Positions 19,138 to 30,404 of a stretch of 64,000 nt of DNA are shown in pieces. The stretch's first letter is position 1. Every line of letters begins with the position of its first letter. The translations under genes and the position numbers were made by a program. This DNA is from Pseudomonadota bacterium. GTDB lineage: Bacteria > Pseudomonadota > Alphaproteobacteria > Rhizobiales > Hyphomicrobiaceae. The stretch is taken from the NCBI GenBank assembly GCA_018242295.1, contig JAFECE010000006.1, positions 1 to 64,000 on the forward strand. Direction: 5' to 3'. Below the pieces are notes generated by a model. That model was not told the origin of the DNA. It saw nothing but the letters and a program-made list of their open reading frames with translations, and made no database searches.

Positions 19138-21003
19138 TCAATACATCTGCAGCGAGAGCACGCCGCCGGGCCCGATCATCACGCCCCAGATTTCATCGGC
19201 GCCGACTTCGATCGGCTCGTCGGGCGCGCCCCCGCCTGCGCCACCCTTGAGCTTGTAAGGGTATTTACCGGGCGCAACGTCGAGAGTCGGTCCGTCCGGG
19301 CCTTTGCTGCCAGCGCCAGCCGGAACTTTGATCGTCTTGCCGGCGATGGTGATGGCGGCCTCGGTCTCGAGGTAGTTGCCGAATAGAAGCTTTGTCTGTC
19401 CCGGCTTCGCCATCAATCCGGATTTCTTCGCCTTATCGTCTTCGCGCACGCTGAGCGCGACAGTCGTCTCGCCATTGGCGCGCCCGAGCTTCAGGACGGC
19501 AGGACCTTCAGCCGTCGTGAAGTGAAGCTCTGCAGCGTCGTCCTTGATGACGGACTTTGATGTTTCCTCTTTCCAATCACGCTTGCCGAGTTCCCGGCGA
19601 TAAAAGGCAAGCACCGAGGTGAGCTTCGCCGGGACACTGGCATTGGCGCCATGGCGGAACATCGACTGCTCGCTCCCGCTCAGCGAATGCTGTTTCGGCA
19701 CGGGAAGGCCACCGGCATCTTCTGCTTCGAGTTCCTTTTCAGGCTCGTTGGCGGGCGTACTCGCGGCATCGCTGCTTGCTGAGGCTTCCGCTGCCGCCTC
19801 GGGTTTTTCGAGTGCCGAACCGTTAGCGGTGACGTTGACCGCCCCGCCCATCTTCATCAGCGTCAGCGAAACGTCCTGCTCACCCTTGTGGAATGCGAGC
19901 GCCACCATGTTCGCCTGGTTGATCACGGACTTCTCTTCGGTCCAGCCGAGCGTCTTCATCTGGCTCCTATAGAACGCTGCGATTTGCTTGACGCTGGAAG
20001 GCGAGGTGAATTCAAGGTTGCCGCTGGCGCCGTCGAATTCGACGTCCGCCGCCGTCGACGGAACCGGAATGGGTGCAGTGTTGCCGTCGAGAACGGTCAA
20101 TGCTTCCGTCGGCTCATCGGCAACCTTGTCGGTCTTGTCTGGGGCGGTGGACTTTGCCCCTTGCATCGAGTCAGCCACTGACTGCTGCGCCTGCTTGATG
20201 ATGCTTGCCGCCAGGTCGTCGATGGCGTCGCCGATCTTGTCTTCAGGCTTGGCTGCCGGAGCGGGAGAAACCTCGGGCGCCTTCGCCGCTTCCTGCTTCT
20301 CGGCCGGGTGCAGGACATCAGGGGGAACAGCCTCGATCTTCACCGATGTCTTGCCGCCATCCGCCTTCTGCAGCACAAGGATCAGCGGCTTCCCAGCATC
20401 GCGAACGTAGTAGGCATAGAGCCCGTTCTCGGTTTTCTGATCAGCATAAGCCGCCTTGGCGTTGTCCTTCGCCGACCACGGCGACCAGCCGCGCGCAATC
20501 AACTCCGTGCGGAGGAAATCGGATGTCGCCTCCAGATTGCCGGCCGTCACGCACGAAAGAAAAGGGCGATCGCCGTCGAACTTGATGTCCGTTGCATCCT
20601 TGGGAAACGGCAAGTCGTTGGCGATGATCACCCCGGTATAGGTAACGCTCGTCGCATTGTTCTGCGCGGGCGCAACTGTTACGAACACGGAAAGGCCAAC
20701 CGCGCCTTTCTTCAGCGTCGCGATCGCCATCGTTGGAGTTTTGACCTGCTCGCCGAACGCCGGCGCATACGGCTGCCAGCCTGCCGCTGTGAGCGCCGCG
20801 ACCGTACCCTCGGCCGCTTCGGGGACAGCGCCCGGCGCCGTGAAAATCGTCGACGACGGGCTTGCGAATATGTCCTTCGTGCCCGAGATGCGTGGGAGTT
20901 TGCTTGTGTCGAGGGTTTCGTCCGCCGAAGCACCACTGATCCCGGCCAAGAACGCAAATGCCGATAAGACAAACGAACGTGCGACGAAGCCGATGCTGCG
21001 CAT
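19138..21003 (-). CDS. Large exported protein with internal repeats, unknown function
   Basis: I do not recognise a named family. The 621-residue product has a Sec signal peptide (FVLSAFAFLAGISGASA, cleavage about residue 27). At least three copies of one module are visible, each with a Pro-containing strand, an Ala/Val-x-FDG-like strand and a helix ending in GW or DW: about 131-173 (LPFPKDATDIKFDG...FLRTELIARGW), 311-354 (PIPVPSTAADVEFDG...FYRSQMKTLGW) and about 427-472 (LPVPKQ...FYRRELGKRDW); a partial copy with LTAAGW lies near 71. Ala/Glu/Pro-rich linkers join them. A glycine-rich beta domain forms the C-terminus. The start at 21003 follows the signal peptide; an upstream in-frame extension looks non-coding. 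Confidence 0.8.
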   Translation of the reverse strand: MRSIGFVARSFVLSAFAFLAGISGASADETLDTSKLPRISGTKDIFASPSSTIFTAPGAVPEAAEGTVAALTAAGWQPYAPAFGEQVKTPTMAIATLKKGAVGLSVFVTVAPAQNNATSVTYTGVIIANDLPFPKDATDIKFDGDRPFLSCVTAGNLEATSDFLRTELIARGWSPWSAKDNAKAAYADQKTENGLYAYYVRDAGKPLILVLQKADGGKTSVKIEAVPPDVLHPAEKQEAAKAPEVSPAPAAKPEDKIGDAIDDLAASIIKQAQQSVADSMQGAKSTAPDKTDKVADEPTEALTVLDGNTAPIPVPSTAADVEFDGASGNLEFTSPSSVKQIAAFYRSQMKTLGWTEEKSVINQANMVALAFHKGEQDVSLTLMKMGGAVNVTANGSALEKPEAAAEASASSDAASTPANEPEKELEAEDAGGLPVPKQHSLSGSEQSMFRHGANASVPAKLTSVLAFYRRELGKRDWKEETSKSVIKDDAAELHFTTAEGPAVLKLGRANGETTVALSVREDDKAKKSGLMAKPGQTKLLFGNYLETEAAITIAGKTIKVPAGAGSKGPDGPTLDVAPGKYPYKLKGGAGGGAPDEPIEVGADEIWGVMIGPGGVLSLQMY

Positions 21004-21124
21004 GATTGTTCCATTCTCCGACGCGGCTGAGGTCAATGAGGTCGGAAGACCTGCATATTCGAGCAGCCCAACGTTTGCGAGCGAACCGGCCGGCAAATTC
21101 CGTTGAACACGGTGAATTGGCAGC

Positions 21125-21156
21125 AAAAAGCCGCGCTTCGGTTAAAAGCGCGGCTT
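21125..21156 (-). terminator. Rho-independent terminator of the PRC-barrel-like gene
   Basis: On the minus strand an 11-bp perfect stem (AAGCCGCGCTT/AAGCGCGGCTT) with a 7-nt loop is followed directly by a T run. It lies 25 bases past the stop of the gene ending at 21182 and upstream of the repeat protein, so the two genes are separate units. Confidence 0.85.
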
Positions 21157-21181
21157 CCAAAACAACCTTTCAGTCGGCTGA

Positions 21182-21775
21182 CTAGCCGTTGCTGTTGTTG
21201 ATGATCGGGAGCTTCTTGGCTTCTTCCGAACTGAGCGACAGCTTCACGCCATCCGATACGCTCGTGATCTTATCGGCTGAAATCGCAAAGACCTTCGCGT
21301 TGATGCCGGCCGCAACGCCATCCGTTACGAGAATTTCCTGGACCTTGCCCGCGTCGTCGGACTTGACACCGTTGATCTCACCGATTTTTGCGCCGTCGGC
21401 GCCATAAACGGCGGCACCAATCTTAAGATCGCTGGCTGGGACGGCCGCGGTTGCTGCCGCTGGAGCTTGGTTGCCCTCGGCTGCAGCGGGTGCTTCCGGC
21501 TGGGCCTGTTGCGCTTCGGTTGCGCCACCTTGCGGATTAGCCCCCTCGGCCGGAGCTTCCGTCGCGGCTGCGCCAGCATCGTGTTGTTCGGGCTGTTCGG
21601 CGGACGGCATCGTATCGGCCGCACCAGCGGCGCCGGCATCTCCGGGGGCCGCCTGGTCTGCTTCAGCGGGAGGTTGCTGCTGATCCTGCGCCGAACCCGG
21701 CGTTGCCTGCATCGCGAAGCCGATGCTGAAAGCCAGCGCGATACCCAGCGCCGAACGCAACTTCAAAGAAATCAT
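21182..21775 (-). CDS. Exported PRC-barrel-like protein with low-complexity region
   Basis: A 197-residue protein with a Sec signal peptide (LGIALAFSIGFAMQATPGSA, cleavage about residue 26), then about 80 residues of Ala/Pro/Glu/Gln-rich low complexity, then a C-terminal PRC-barrel-like domain (about 115-190: LKIGAAVYGADGAKIGEING, VQEILVTDGV, FAISADKITSV). Such proteins are common exported proteins in Rhizobiales, with no defined activity. The start at 21775 has GGAG seven bases upstream; a longer in-frame extension is not supported. It has its own terminator. Confidence 0.8.
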   Translation of the reverse strand: MISLKLRSALGIALAFSIGFAMQATPGSAQDQQQPPAEADQAAPGDAGAAGAADTMPSAEQPEQHDAGAAATEAPAEGANPQGGATEAQQAQPEAPAAAEGNQAPAAATAAVPASDLKIGAAVYGADGAKIGEINGVKSDDAGKVQEILVTDGVAAGINAKVFAISADKITSVSDGVKLSLSSEEAKKLPIINNSNG

Positions 21776-22001
21776 GGCCCGTCTCCAATCCCCACCCGCA
21801 ACAGCACGCGCACGGCGCTTATGGATAATAGTTATAGGATGCGCGTATCGAAATTGCTCGTTCTTGCTCGACAAGGACCACGGGTGCGGCGCTTTGTCAA
21901 AGCTCACGGCATCTCGCAAGTGGGGACCGATTCAGACCTTTGAATGGCAAGTGAACGGGGAGGTAGTAGCCTGTCGGACGATAGTGCCCGAGAGGCCACG
22001 C

Positions 22002-22601
22002 CTAGCGGCTTAGAGCCAAGACGAGCGCGCGCGGGTTGTTGCCGTTCTCGGTGATGTAATTCTGGAAGAGATCATCGAGGAACGACGTCATCCAGAAACC
22101 GACCACCTGTGCGTCGCGAACCTTGTAGCCGGTGCCCGACTTCATCACGAGCCAGCGGATATCGTAGCTTTCGCCCGACACCAGCGTGATCCGGCTGTCG
22201 ACGTTCGTACCGCCCGCATCACCGGGGCCTTGACCCGTCACCACGGCGCTTTTGACCATGTATTTCGGGCCTTCCTTCGCCGCGTATTTGGCGATGAAAT
22301 TGATCATGCCGTTGTAGTAGGCTGGCCGGTCATCCTTCGGCAGCGTGCGTGCGTGCGGACCAAGTGCCGTCAAGCCAATTCCAGGCACGTCCATGTGCTG
22401 ACGCAGCACGTTTGCAAACTGCGCGACACCGCCGGACTTCTGGGCGACCATCAATTCGTTTTGCACGCGCTGCATATAAACAGCTGGAGATTCAGCTCGC
22501 GCGCCGCCGGCGGAAATCGCGGCAAAGCAGGCGGCGAAAACGACAAGACAACCCGCGGAGCGAATCCGGGAAAATGCCCACCACATGTCTAACCCTCGCA
22601 T
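22002..22601 (-). CDS. MlaC/Ttg2D-family phospholipid-binding periplasmic protein
   Basis: Probably a periplasmic carrier of phospholipid of the MlaC (Tol_Tol_Ttg2) family. The 199-residue protein has a signal peptide (AGCLVVFAACFAAISAGGARA) and the family pattern: an N-terminal helix (YMQRVQNELMVAQKSGGVAQ), a stretch around LPKDDRPAYYNGMINFIAKY, then ESYDIRWLVMKSGTGYKVRD and a closing FLDDLFQNYITENG. In other bacteria MlaC passes lipid between the outer-membrane MlaA and the inner-membrane MlaFEDB complex; none of those genes is near. Starts at 22601 or 22586 are both possible; I chose the first because of an upstream AGGGGA. Confidence 0.82.
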   Translation of the reverse strand: MRGLDMWWAFSRIRSAGCLVVFAACFAAISAGGARAESPAVYMQRVQNELMVAQKSGGVAQFANVLRQHMDVPGIGLTALGPHARTLPKDDRPAYYNGMINFIAKYAAKEGPKYMVKSAVVTGQGPGDAGGTNVDSRITLVSGESYDIRWLVMKSGTGYKVRDAQVVGFWMTSFLDDLFQNYITENGNNPRALVLALSR

Positions 22602-22726
22602 AGTCGTCCCCTGAAAAAACCGAAGCGGTAGGTGGCCCAAAAATGACTCTGCCGTCCTGACTGCTTCGAAACAAGTCTCACCTCGCGTTAGAGAGGCAAC
22701 AATCTCGTCAAAACGATGCCGGATGG

Positions 22727-23347
22727 CTACGCGGCCACAGCATTTTCTCGGCGCGAAACCTGATCGGCCATGCCGAAACGGCGCTCGGACGGAGCACATG
22801 GAAGGCTCAGCAAATTCCTTAATTCTTCGAGTTCCCGCGCGCCGATATGCTCACCGGTCATCAAAATAATGCTGCGATTTCTATCGGGATGCACCAGAAC
22901 AGCCTCCTGACGCACGCCGGAAAGCGACGAGCGAACGTGTACCGCCACGCCCTCGTAGGCCTTGAGCGGCATCCGCCAAAGCGTCTTTGAAAAAGCCGTG
23001 CGGTCAACGACTTTGACCTCGCCATCGCGGATATCGACGATCCGGTCCGACAACAGAGCGCGCAGGATATTGCGCAGCGGCCAGACGATAAGGCCAACCC
23101 AGAAGACAAGGGCGAGCGCAAGCTCGATCGCAACCACGGGATGCGCGATCATCGCATGTCTCACCTCGGGAGAGGCAACGGCATAGGCCGCAAACGCCAA
23201 CTGCGGGGCAACGATCAGCGCCGCGAGGATTCCCATAAGTATGAGGCCCGGGAGCCGCGCGAGCTTCTCGTTGGTTTGTCTGAGGGTGATCGGCAACCTG
23301 TACGGGCCGCTTGAAACTTCAATCACTTCAAAACCCTGACGTCGCAT
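22727..23347 (-). CDS. Membrane protein with two predicted transmembrane segments
   Basis: No family recognised. The 206-residue product has a short cytoplasmic N-terminus, two hydrophobic helices (about residues 33-57 and 70-91), and a cytoplasmic C-terminal domain with alternating strands (IVDIRDGEVKVVDRT, YEGVAVHVRSSLS, QEAVLVHPDRNRSIILM) ending in a helix (ARELEELRNLLSL). That arrangement resembles small bacterial PH-like membrane proteins, but this is only a structural impression. It is divergent from the ArsR/methyltransferase gene across 143 bases. Confidence 0.75.
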   Translation of the reverse strand: MRRQGFEVIEVSSGPYRLPITLRQTNEKLARLPGLILMGILAALIVAPQLAFAAYAVASPEVRHAMIAHPVVAIELALALVFWVGLIVWPLRNILRALLSDRIVDIRDGEVKVVDRTAFSKTLWRMPLKAYEGVAVHVRSSLSGVRQEAVLVHPDRNRSIILMTGEHIGARELEELRNLLSLPCAPSERRFGMADQVSRRENAVAA

Positions 23348-23456
23348 TCTGAACTCGATCCCCGCAGAACCAGCGGCAGGGACCTTATGGTAAACATCGC
23401 TAAAAGGCCGTTAAGCCGCGTCCCGAAATATGCTGTCAGCCCCTTAACGTTGCCTC

Positions 23457-23484
23457 TTGACACATAAACATATCTTTATATCTT
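23457..23484 (+). promoter_or_regulatory. Probable sigma-70 promoter of the methyl-cycle operon
   Basis: A consensus -35 box TTGACA (23457-23462), a 16-base spacer and a -10-like TATCTT (23479-23484). The ATG of the ArsR/methyltransferase gene begins seven bases after the -10 box, so the transcript would start at or beside the start codon, giving a leaderless mRNA. No convincing Shine-Dalgarno is present. Confidence 0.6.
23464..23479. promoter_or_regulatory. Candidate ArsR-family operator (near-perfect 16-bp palindrome)
   Basis: ATAAACATATCTTTAT differs from a perfect palindrome at one base pair. It fills the spacer between the -35 and -10 boxes, where a bound repressor would block RNA polymerase. 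AT-rich palindromes of this type are typical ArsR-family sites. The gene it controls encodes an ArsR-type protein, which suggests autoregulation. Confidence 0.55.
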
Positions 23485-23490
23485 GAGCGA

Positions 23491-24522
23491 ATGCATCGAA
23501 CGCCGGAAATGCGAACCGCAGATCTCGTCGCCGCGCTCAAGGCCGCGGCCGAGCCGACGCGGCTGCGCATTTTGCTGTTGCTCTCGGCCGGCGAGTTGAA
23601 CGTCAAGGATTTGACCCTGATCCTCGGCCAGAGCCAGCCGCGCATCTCCCGCCACTTGAAGCTTCTCTGTGAGGCCGGACTGATCGAGCGCTTCAGGGAC
23701 GGCAGCTGGGTCTATTTTCATATTTCCGACCGCCAGCCGGGCGGCCGCTTGGCGCTCCGCCTTGTGTCGGAAGTGGACCCCTCCGAGTCCTCGGTCCGCC
23801 GTGACCGTGAACGCGCCGAAGCCTTGAAGCGCGAGCGCGAGGCCGCCGCGCAGGCGTTTTTCGAACAGCATGCCGCCGATTGGGACCGCATCCGCACGCT
23901 CCACGTCGCCGAGAACGACGTCGAAGCCGCCATGCGCCGGGCACTCGGCGACGGTCCGTTTGGCCTGTTCGTCGATCTCGGAACGGGCACGGGCCGCACG
24001 CTCGAACTGTTTGCCGACCGCTTCGCGCGCGGACTAGGGCTCGACGTCAACCAATCGATGCTCAACTACGCCAACGCCAATCTGAAGGCCAAGGGCTGCC
24101 TCAACGCCCAGGTTCGGCACGGCGATATCTATTCGCTCGCGCTGGCGGACCGGCAGGCCGACGCCGTCGTCATGCATCAGGTGCTGCATTTTCTATCCGA
24201 CCCGGCGCTCGCCATTCGCGAAGCCGCACGCGTCCTCGCGCCCGGCGGCAAGCTGCTGATCATCGATTTCGCGCCGCACGATCTGGAGTTCCTGAGAACG
24301 CGGGAAGCCCACGAACGGCTGGGCTTCGCTCACGATCAGGTCAAGGGCTGGCTCACCGACGCCGGTCTCGTACCGAAGTCGACGGAAGATCTGAAGCCCA
24401 AGGACGGCGATCGCGAAGAAATTCTGACCGTGACCATCTGGCTGGCGGAACGCCCCGCAGCTAAGTCGGCGGTCGCAAGTACAAGCGCACCCATCGAGGA
24501 AGTGCGCGAGGGGGCAAGCTGA
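23491..24522 (+). CDS. ArsR-family regulator fused to a SAM-dependent methyltransferase domain
   Basis: A 343-residue two-domain protein. Residues about 8-85 form an ArsR winged helix (AALKAAAEPTRLRILLLLSA, LGQSQPRISRHLKLLCEAGL). Residues about 150-260 form a class I methyltransferase (FVDLGTGTGRTLELFADRFA, then LGLDVNQSMLNYA, and VLAPGGKLLIIDFAPH). Its stop overlaps the metF start by one base, and metF and metH follow, so it most likely senses SAM or S-adenosylhomocysteine through the methyltransferase fold and controls methionine synthesis. That role is inference; an ArsR-family, SAH-responsive regulator of the methyl cycle is known in other proteobacteria. No soft-metal CxC motif typical of ArsR sensors is present. 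The next in-frame ATG (23509) is an alternative start. Confidence 0.88.
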   Translation: MHRTPEMRTADLVAALKAAAEPTRLRILLLLSAGELNVKDLTLILGQSQPRISRHLKLLCEAGLIERFRDGSWVYFHISDRQPGGRLALRLVSEVDPSESSVRRDRERAEALKREREAAAQAFFEQHAADWDRIRTLHVAENDVEAAMRRALGDGPFGLFVDLGTGTGRTLELFADRFARGLGLDVNQSMLNYANANLKAKGCLNAQVRHGDIYSLALADRQADAVVMHQVLHFLSDPALAIREAARVLAPGGKLLIIDFAPHDLEFLRTREAHERLGFAHDQVKGWLTDAGLVPKSTEDLKPKDGDREEILTVTIWLAERPAAKSAVASTSAPIEEVREGAS

Positions 24523-25430
24523 TGGCACAGGAACGGATAAGTAAACTGCTCGGATCGGGCGACATCGTTGTCAGCTTCGAATTTTTTCCGCCGAAAACAG
24601 AGAAGATGGAAGAAGCGCTGTGGTCTTCGATCACGCGCCTTGCGCCGCTCGGTCCTGAATTCGTCTCGGTAACGTACGGCGCGGGCGGATCCACGCGCGA
24701 GCGCACCCACGCGACCGTCAATCGTCTCATCAAGGAGACGCCGCTGAAGCCCGCTGCCCATCTCACTTGCGTCGACGCCACGAAGGAAGAGGTCGACGCG
24801 GTTGCCAAGACGTATTGGGAGGAAGGTGTCCGCCACATCGTTGCCTTGCGCGGCGATCCTGTGCAAGGCACCGGCGCGAAGTATGTGCCCTTCCCAGGCG
24901 GTTACCAAAATGCCGCCGATCTCGTCGCAGGATTGAAGCGCATCGCCGATTTCGAAATTTCGGTCGCTGGCTATCCCGAGACGCATCCCGAAAGCCTGTC
25001 GGTTGAAGCCGATCTCGATAATCTGAAAGCCAAGGTCGACGCGGGCGCCGATCGCATCATCACGCAGTTCGGTTTCGATAACGTCCACTTCCTGCGCTTC
25101 CTCGAGCGCGCGCGAGCTGCCGGCATCTGGGTGCCGATTTCTCCGGGCATCGTGCCCATTCATAACTTCAAGCAGGTGGCCGGCTTTGCAAAACGTGCCG
25201 GCGCCAGTGTTCCCTCATGGCTCGCCCGCCGCTTTGAAGGATTGGAAGACGATAGCGCAACGTCACATCTCGTGGGAGCCGCAGTTGCGACCGAGCAGGT
25301 GATGGATCTCGTCGACGAGGGCATCAAGAAATTCCACTTTTACACATTGAACCGCGCTGATCTCGTTTACGCGATCTGCCATCTGCTGGGTTTGCGCTCA
25401 GTCAGACCGGCGAACGCCGACGCAGCGTGA
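24522..25430 (+). CDS. metF: Methylenetetrahydrofolate reductase
   Basis: Reduces 5,10-methylene-THF to 5-methyl-THF, the methyl donor for MetH. The 302-residue FAD-dependent TIM-barrel enzyme shows VSFEFFPPKTEKMEEALW at the N-terminus, FVSVTYGAGGSTRERT near residue 48, HLTCVDATKEEV near 83, IVALRGDPV near 107, and RIITQFGFDNVHFLRFLERA near 180. The start overlaps the stop of the upstream regulator by one base and GAGGGGGC precedes it, indicating translational coupling. It is followed after 24 bases by the first metH gene. Confidence 0.97.
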   Translation: MAQERISKLLGSGDIVVSFEFFPPKTEKMEEALWSSITRLAPLGPEFVSVTYGAGGSTRERTHATVNRLIKETPLKPAAHLTCVDATKEEVDAVAKTYWEEGVRHIVALRGDPVQGTGAKYVPFPGGYQNAADLVAGLKRIADFEISVAGYPETHPESLSVEADLDNLKAKVDAGADRIITQFGFDNVHFLRFLERARAAGIWVPISPGIVPIHNFKQVAGFAKRAGASVPSWLARRFEGLEDDSATSHLVGAAVATEQVMDLVDEGIKKFHFYTLNRADLVYAICHLLGLRSVRPANADAA

Positions 25431-25454
25431 AATATCTGAAAGTCGAGGCGTGAT

Positions 25455-26508
25455 ATGAGACGCAAAGCAAGTTGGGCCGCGCTTGAAAAGGCCGCAAGCG
25501 AACGCATCCTGATCATCGACGGCGCCATGGGAACGATGATCCAGCAGTACAAGCTCGGCGAAGAACATTATCGCGGCGAGCGCTTCGCGGATCATTCGAA
25601 AGACATCAAGGGCAACAACGATCTTCTCGTTCTGACGCAGCCGGAGATCATCCAAGAGATCCACGGCAAGTATCTGGGCGCGGGCGCCGACATTATCGAG
25701 ACGAATACGTTCAATGCGCAGCGCATTTCCATGGCTGACTACCACATGGAAGAGCTGTCCTATGAGATGAACGTCGAGGCGGCGAAGCTCGCGCGCCGCG
25801 CCGCTGACGAATGGTCCAAAAAGACGCCCGAGAAGCCGCGCTTCGTTGCCGGTGCCGTCGGGCCGACCAACCGCACCGCGTCGATCTCGCCGGACGTCAA
25901 CAATCCGGGCTATCGCAACGTCAGCTTCGATGAATTGCGCGACGCCTATAAGGAGCAAGTGAGGGGGCTGATCGACGGCGGCGCCGACATCATCCTGATC
26001 GAAACGATCTTCGATACCTTGAACGCCAAGGCCGCGGGCTTCGCGACGCTGGAAGTGTTCGAGGAGAAGGATCTCGAGCTGCCCGTTATGATTTCAGGCA
26101 CGATCACCGACCGCTCGGGCCGTACGCTTTCGGGCCAAACGGCCGAAGCCTTCTGGTACTCGATGCGGCATCTGAAGCCGTTTTCGATCGGGCTCAACTG
26201 CGCGCTCGGCGCCGAGTTGATGCGGCCATACATTGCCGAGCTTTCGCACGTCGCTGATGTGCGCATCTCTGCTTATCCGAATGCGGGTCTGCCAAACGCG
26301 ATGGGCGAATACGACGAGAACCCGCACGACATGGCCTGCAAGATTGAGCCGTGGCTCGCTGACGGCCTGATCAACGTCGTCGGCGGCTGCTGCGGCTCGA
26401 CGCCCGATCACATCGCACATATTGCGAGCCACGCGAAATCCTATAAACCGCGCCCGCTGCCGGAGCATCAGCCCCGTCTGCGCCTCTCCGGCCTCGAACC
26501 GTTCGTCC

Positions 26509-26516
<8 letters not shown>
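25455..26516 (+). CDS. metH: Methionine synthase, homocysteine-binding module (MetH N-terminal part)
   Basis: A 353-residue protein equal to the first domain of cobalamin-dependent methionine synthase. It opens with [20 protein letters not shown], continues with [38 protein letters not shown] and GLNCALGA, and ends with the zinc-binding cysteine pair in [11 protein letters not shown]. The chain stops after [12 protein letters not shown], the linker that in single-chain MetH leads into the pterin domain. The rest of the enzyme is encoded by the next gene in the +1 frame, overlapping by eight bases if its first ATG is used. Both parts must cooperate to methylate homocysteine. I recall a split MetH in Caulobacter-type alphaproteobacteria too. 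Confidence 0.94.
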
Positions 26517-29220
<2,704 letters not shown>

Positions 29221-29231
29221 ATTGAGCTGTC

Positions 29232-29266
29232 AAAAAAATCGGCGCGGTCCGCTTCGGTACCGCGCC
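29232..29266 (-). terminator. Strong minus-strand rho-independent terminator downstream of metH
   Basis: Read on the minus strand, GGCGCGGT and ACCGCGCC form an 8-bp stem, extended inside by CCG/CGG, and are followed after two bases by seven Ts. On the plus strand there is no T run, so it is not a good metH terminator. It implies a minus-strand transcript ending here. Confidence 0.75.
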
Positions 29267-29418
29267 GCATGGTCGTTTGGCTCGCGCCAGACATCCCAGA
29301 AATAGTCCCTCGTCTCATTGGCTCCTTGGAGCATCGCGCGTGGGATTACTGTTTCAGGCATTTCCTCCAGACGGTCGCTCTCAAAGGGTCCCGAGCACGA
29401 CCACACCACGAAATCCAA
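29232..29418 (-). ncRNA. Candidate small RNA (or short mRNA) on the minus strand
   Basis: A minus-strand transcript of about 185 nt is suggested by the terminator at its 3' end and a -10-like TATAAT relative (TAATAT, plus-strand positions 29425-29430) at its 5' end; no matching -35 box is clear. A 43-codon open frame (ATG at 29361, with GGAGGAA only two bases away) crosses the terminator, and its stop codon lies right at the T run. That argues for a non-coding RNA rather than a protein gene, but the short protein cannot be excluded. Confidence 0.35.
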
Positions 29419-29430
29419 ACGACAATATTA

Positions 29431-29899
29431 CCGCAAGAGCGTTAAGTCAGTCTTGCAGAGCCTTGCCACGTCCCCGGTTGGGGGCTTGGAATTCGCGTCG
29501 CTTCTCTCTTCGAAGCTTGGCTGGAAGCTATGCAACGGCGCCCGTGAGTGACAAGCGAAAAGCATTTTGCGTCGCAGAAGCAAACGCCTGTCAGGAGTTG
29601 CCGAGAGACTAGGGATCCGAGCCCTTGCCGGTTTCGAAACCTCGGTTAATGGATCTGTTCCACACCGCGGATCGGCAGACAACGCGCAAAAAGCGCCGAA
29701 AAATCGATGTTATTTGCGTGAGGGAGCGCCGTTGTGGGCCTACCCGCAGGGAGGGAAAAATTAGAAATGCGCCGCACAATAATGATCCAAAAATATTTGG
29801 CTTGCATTCGCCGCTATCGGAGGTTCCGCCGAAACCAGGGCGCAGAAGCGCGTTGAATTTCGTGCGGGCATCGGCAACACAGAAACAATCAACCGGGAG
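29431..29899. other. Intergenic stretch with no supported gene
   Basis: About 470 bases between the candidate small RNA and the GNAT gene. Short open frames occur on both strands, but none has a ribosome site plus a plausible protein sequence. Part of it (about 29757-29810) is clearly more AT-rich than the surroundings. It could be a decayed gene or a regulatory region. Confidence 0.5.
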
Positions 29900-30403
29900 C
29901 TATCGGGCCGCCAGCCGTTTTCGAAAAAGTATTTCTGCGGTCCCCTCGGCAACGAGGCCGTCGATGGTCGCGATACGAACGAAGCCGTGCCGCTCGTAAA
30001 ATGCTTGGGCACCAACATTGAATTCGGACGCGGCGACCCAAAGATTTCGCGCACCGTCAGCTTGTGCTCCACTCTCGAACCAGCCGAGCGCCGAGCGCCC
30101 GAGACCCCGCCGATGAAATGCCGGAAGTACCCCCAAGAACTGTAAATACGGTCCCCGGAACCATTTGCGCTGGATAACGATTGCGCCGGCGAGCGCTTGA
30201 TCCGCTATGATTTGAAATCGCTGGGCGCCCGGCTCCTCTTCGGCCAGGAAGGCCGCGAGTGTGGCTGCGGTGTAGGCATAATGCGCCCAGGGATCGAGCT
30301 CGGCGAAGGCGCTTCCGAGTCTCTCCGCCGCCTCAGCCGTCATCGGCTGAAACGTCACCACTGAGGCGGAAACGGAAACCGGCGTGGCATCCTTGTCCGC
30401 CAT
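29900..30403 (-). CDS. GNAT-family N-acetyltransferase
   Basis: A 167-residue acetyltransferase using acetyl-CoA. The GNAT fold is evident from LQFLGVLPAFHRRGLGRSAL (strand 4 followed by the pyrophosphate-binding R/QxxGxG/A loop, here RRGLGR), then NLWVAASEFNVGAQAFYERH and GFVRIATIDGL. The substrate is unknown. The ATG at 30403 begins one base beyond the stop of the upstream polysaccharide deacetylase gene, so the two are almost certainly co-transcribed. A longer open frame upstream belongs to the neighbour's coding region and is not used. Confidence 0.87.
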   Translation of the reverse strand: MADKDATPVSVSASVVTFQPMTAEAAERLGSAFAELDPWAHYAYTAATLAAFLAEEEPGAQRFQIIADQALAGAIVIQRKWFRGPYLQFLGVLPAFHRRGLGRSALGWFESGAQADGARNLWVAASEFNVGAQAFYERHGFVRIATIDGLVAEGTAEILFRKRLAAR

Positions 30404-30404
30404 G

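Noticed and set aside
23348..23490. SAM or SAH riboswitch upstream of the methyl-cycle operon
   Set aside because: The promoter ends at the start codon, leaving no leader for a riboswitch, and no known SAM-II or SAH aptamer core was seen in the 143 bases.
29318..29764. Short plus-strand open frames after metH, possible gene remnant
   Set aside because: None has a ribosome site or recognisable sequence; I saw no frame-shifted match to a known protein.
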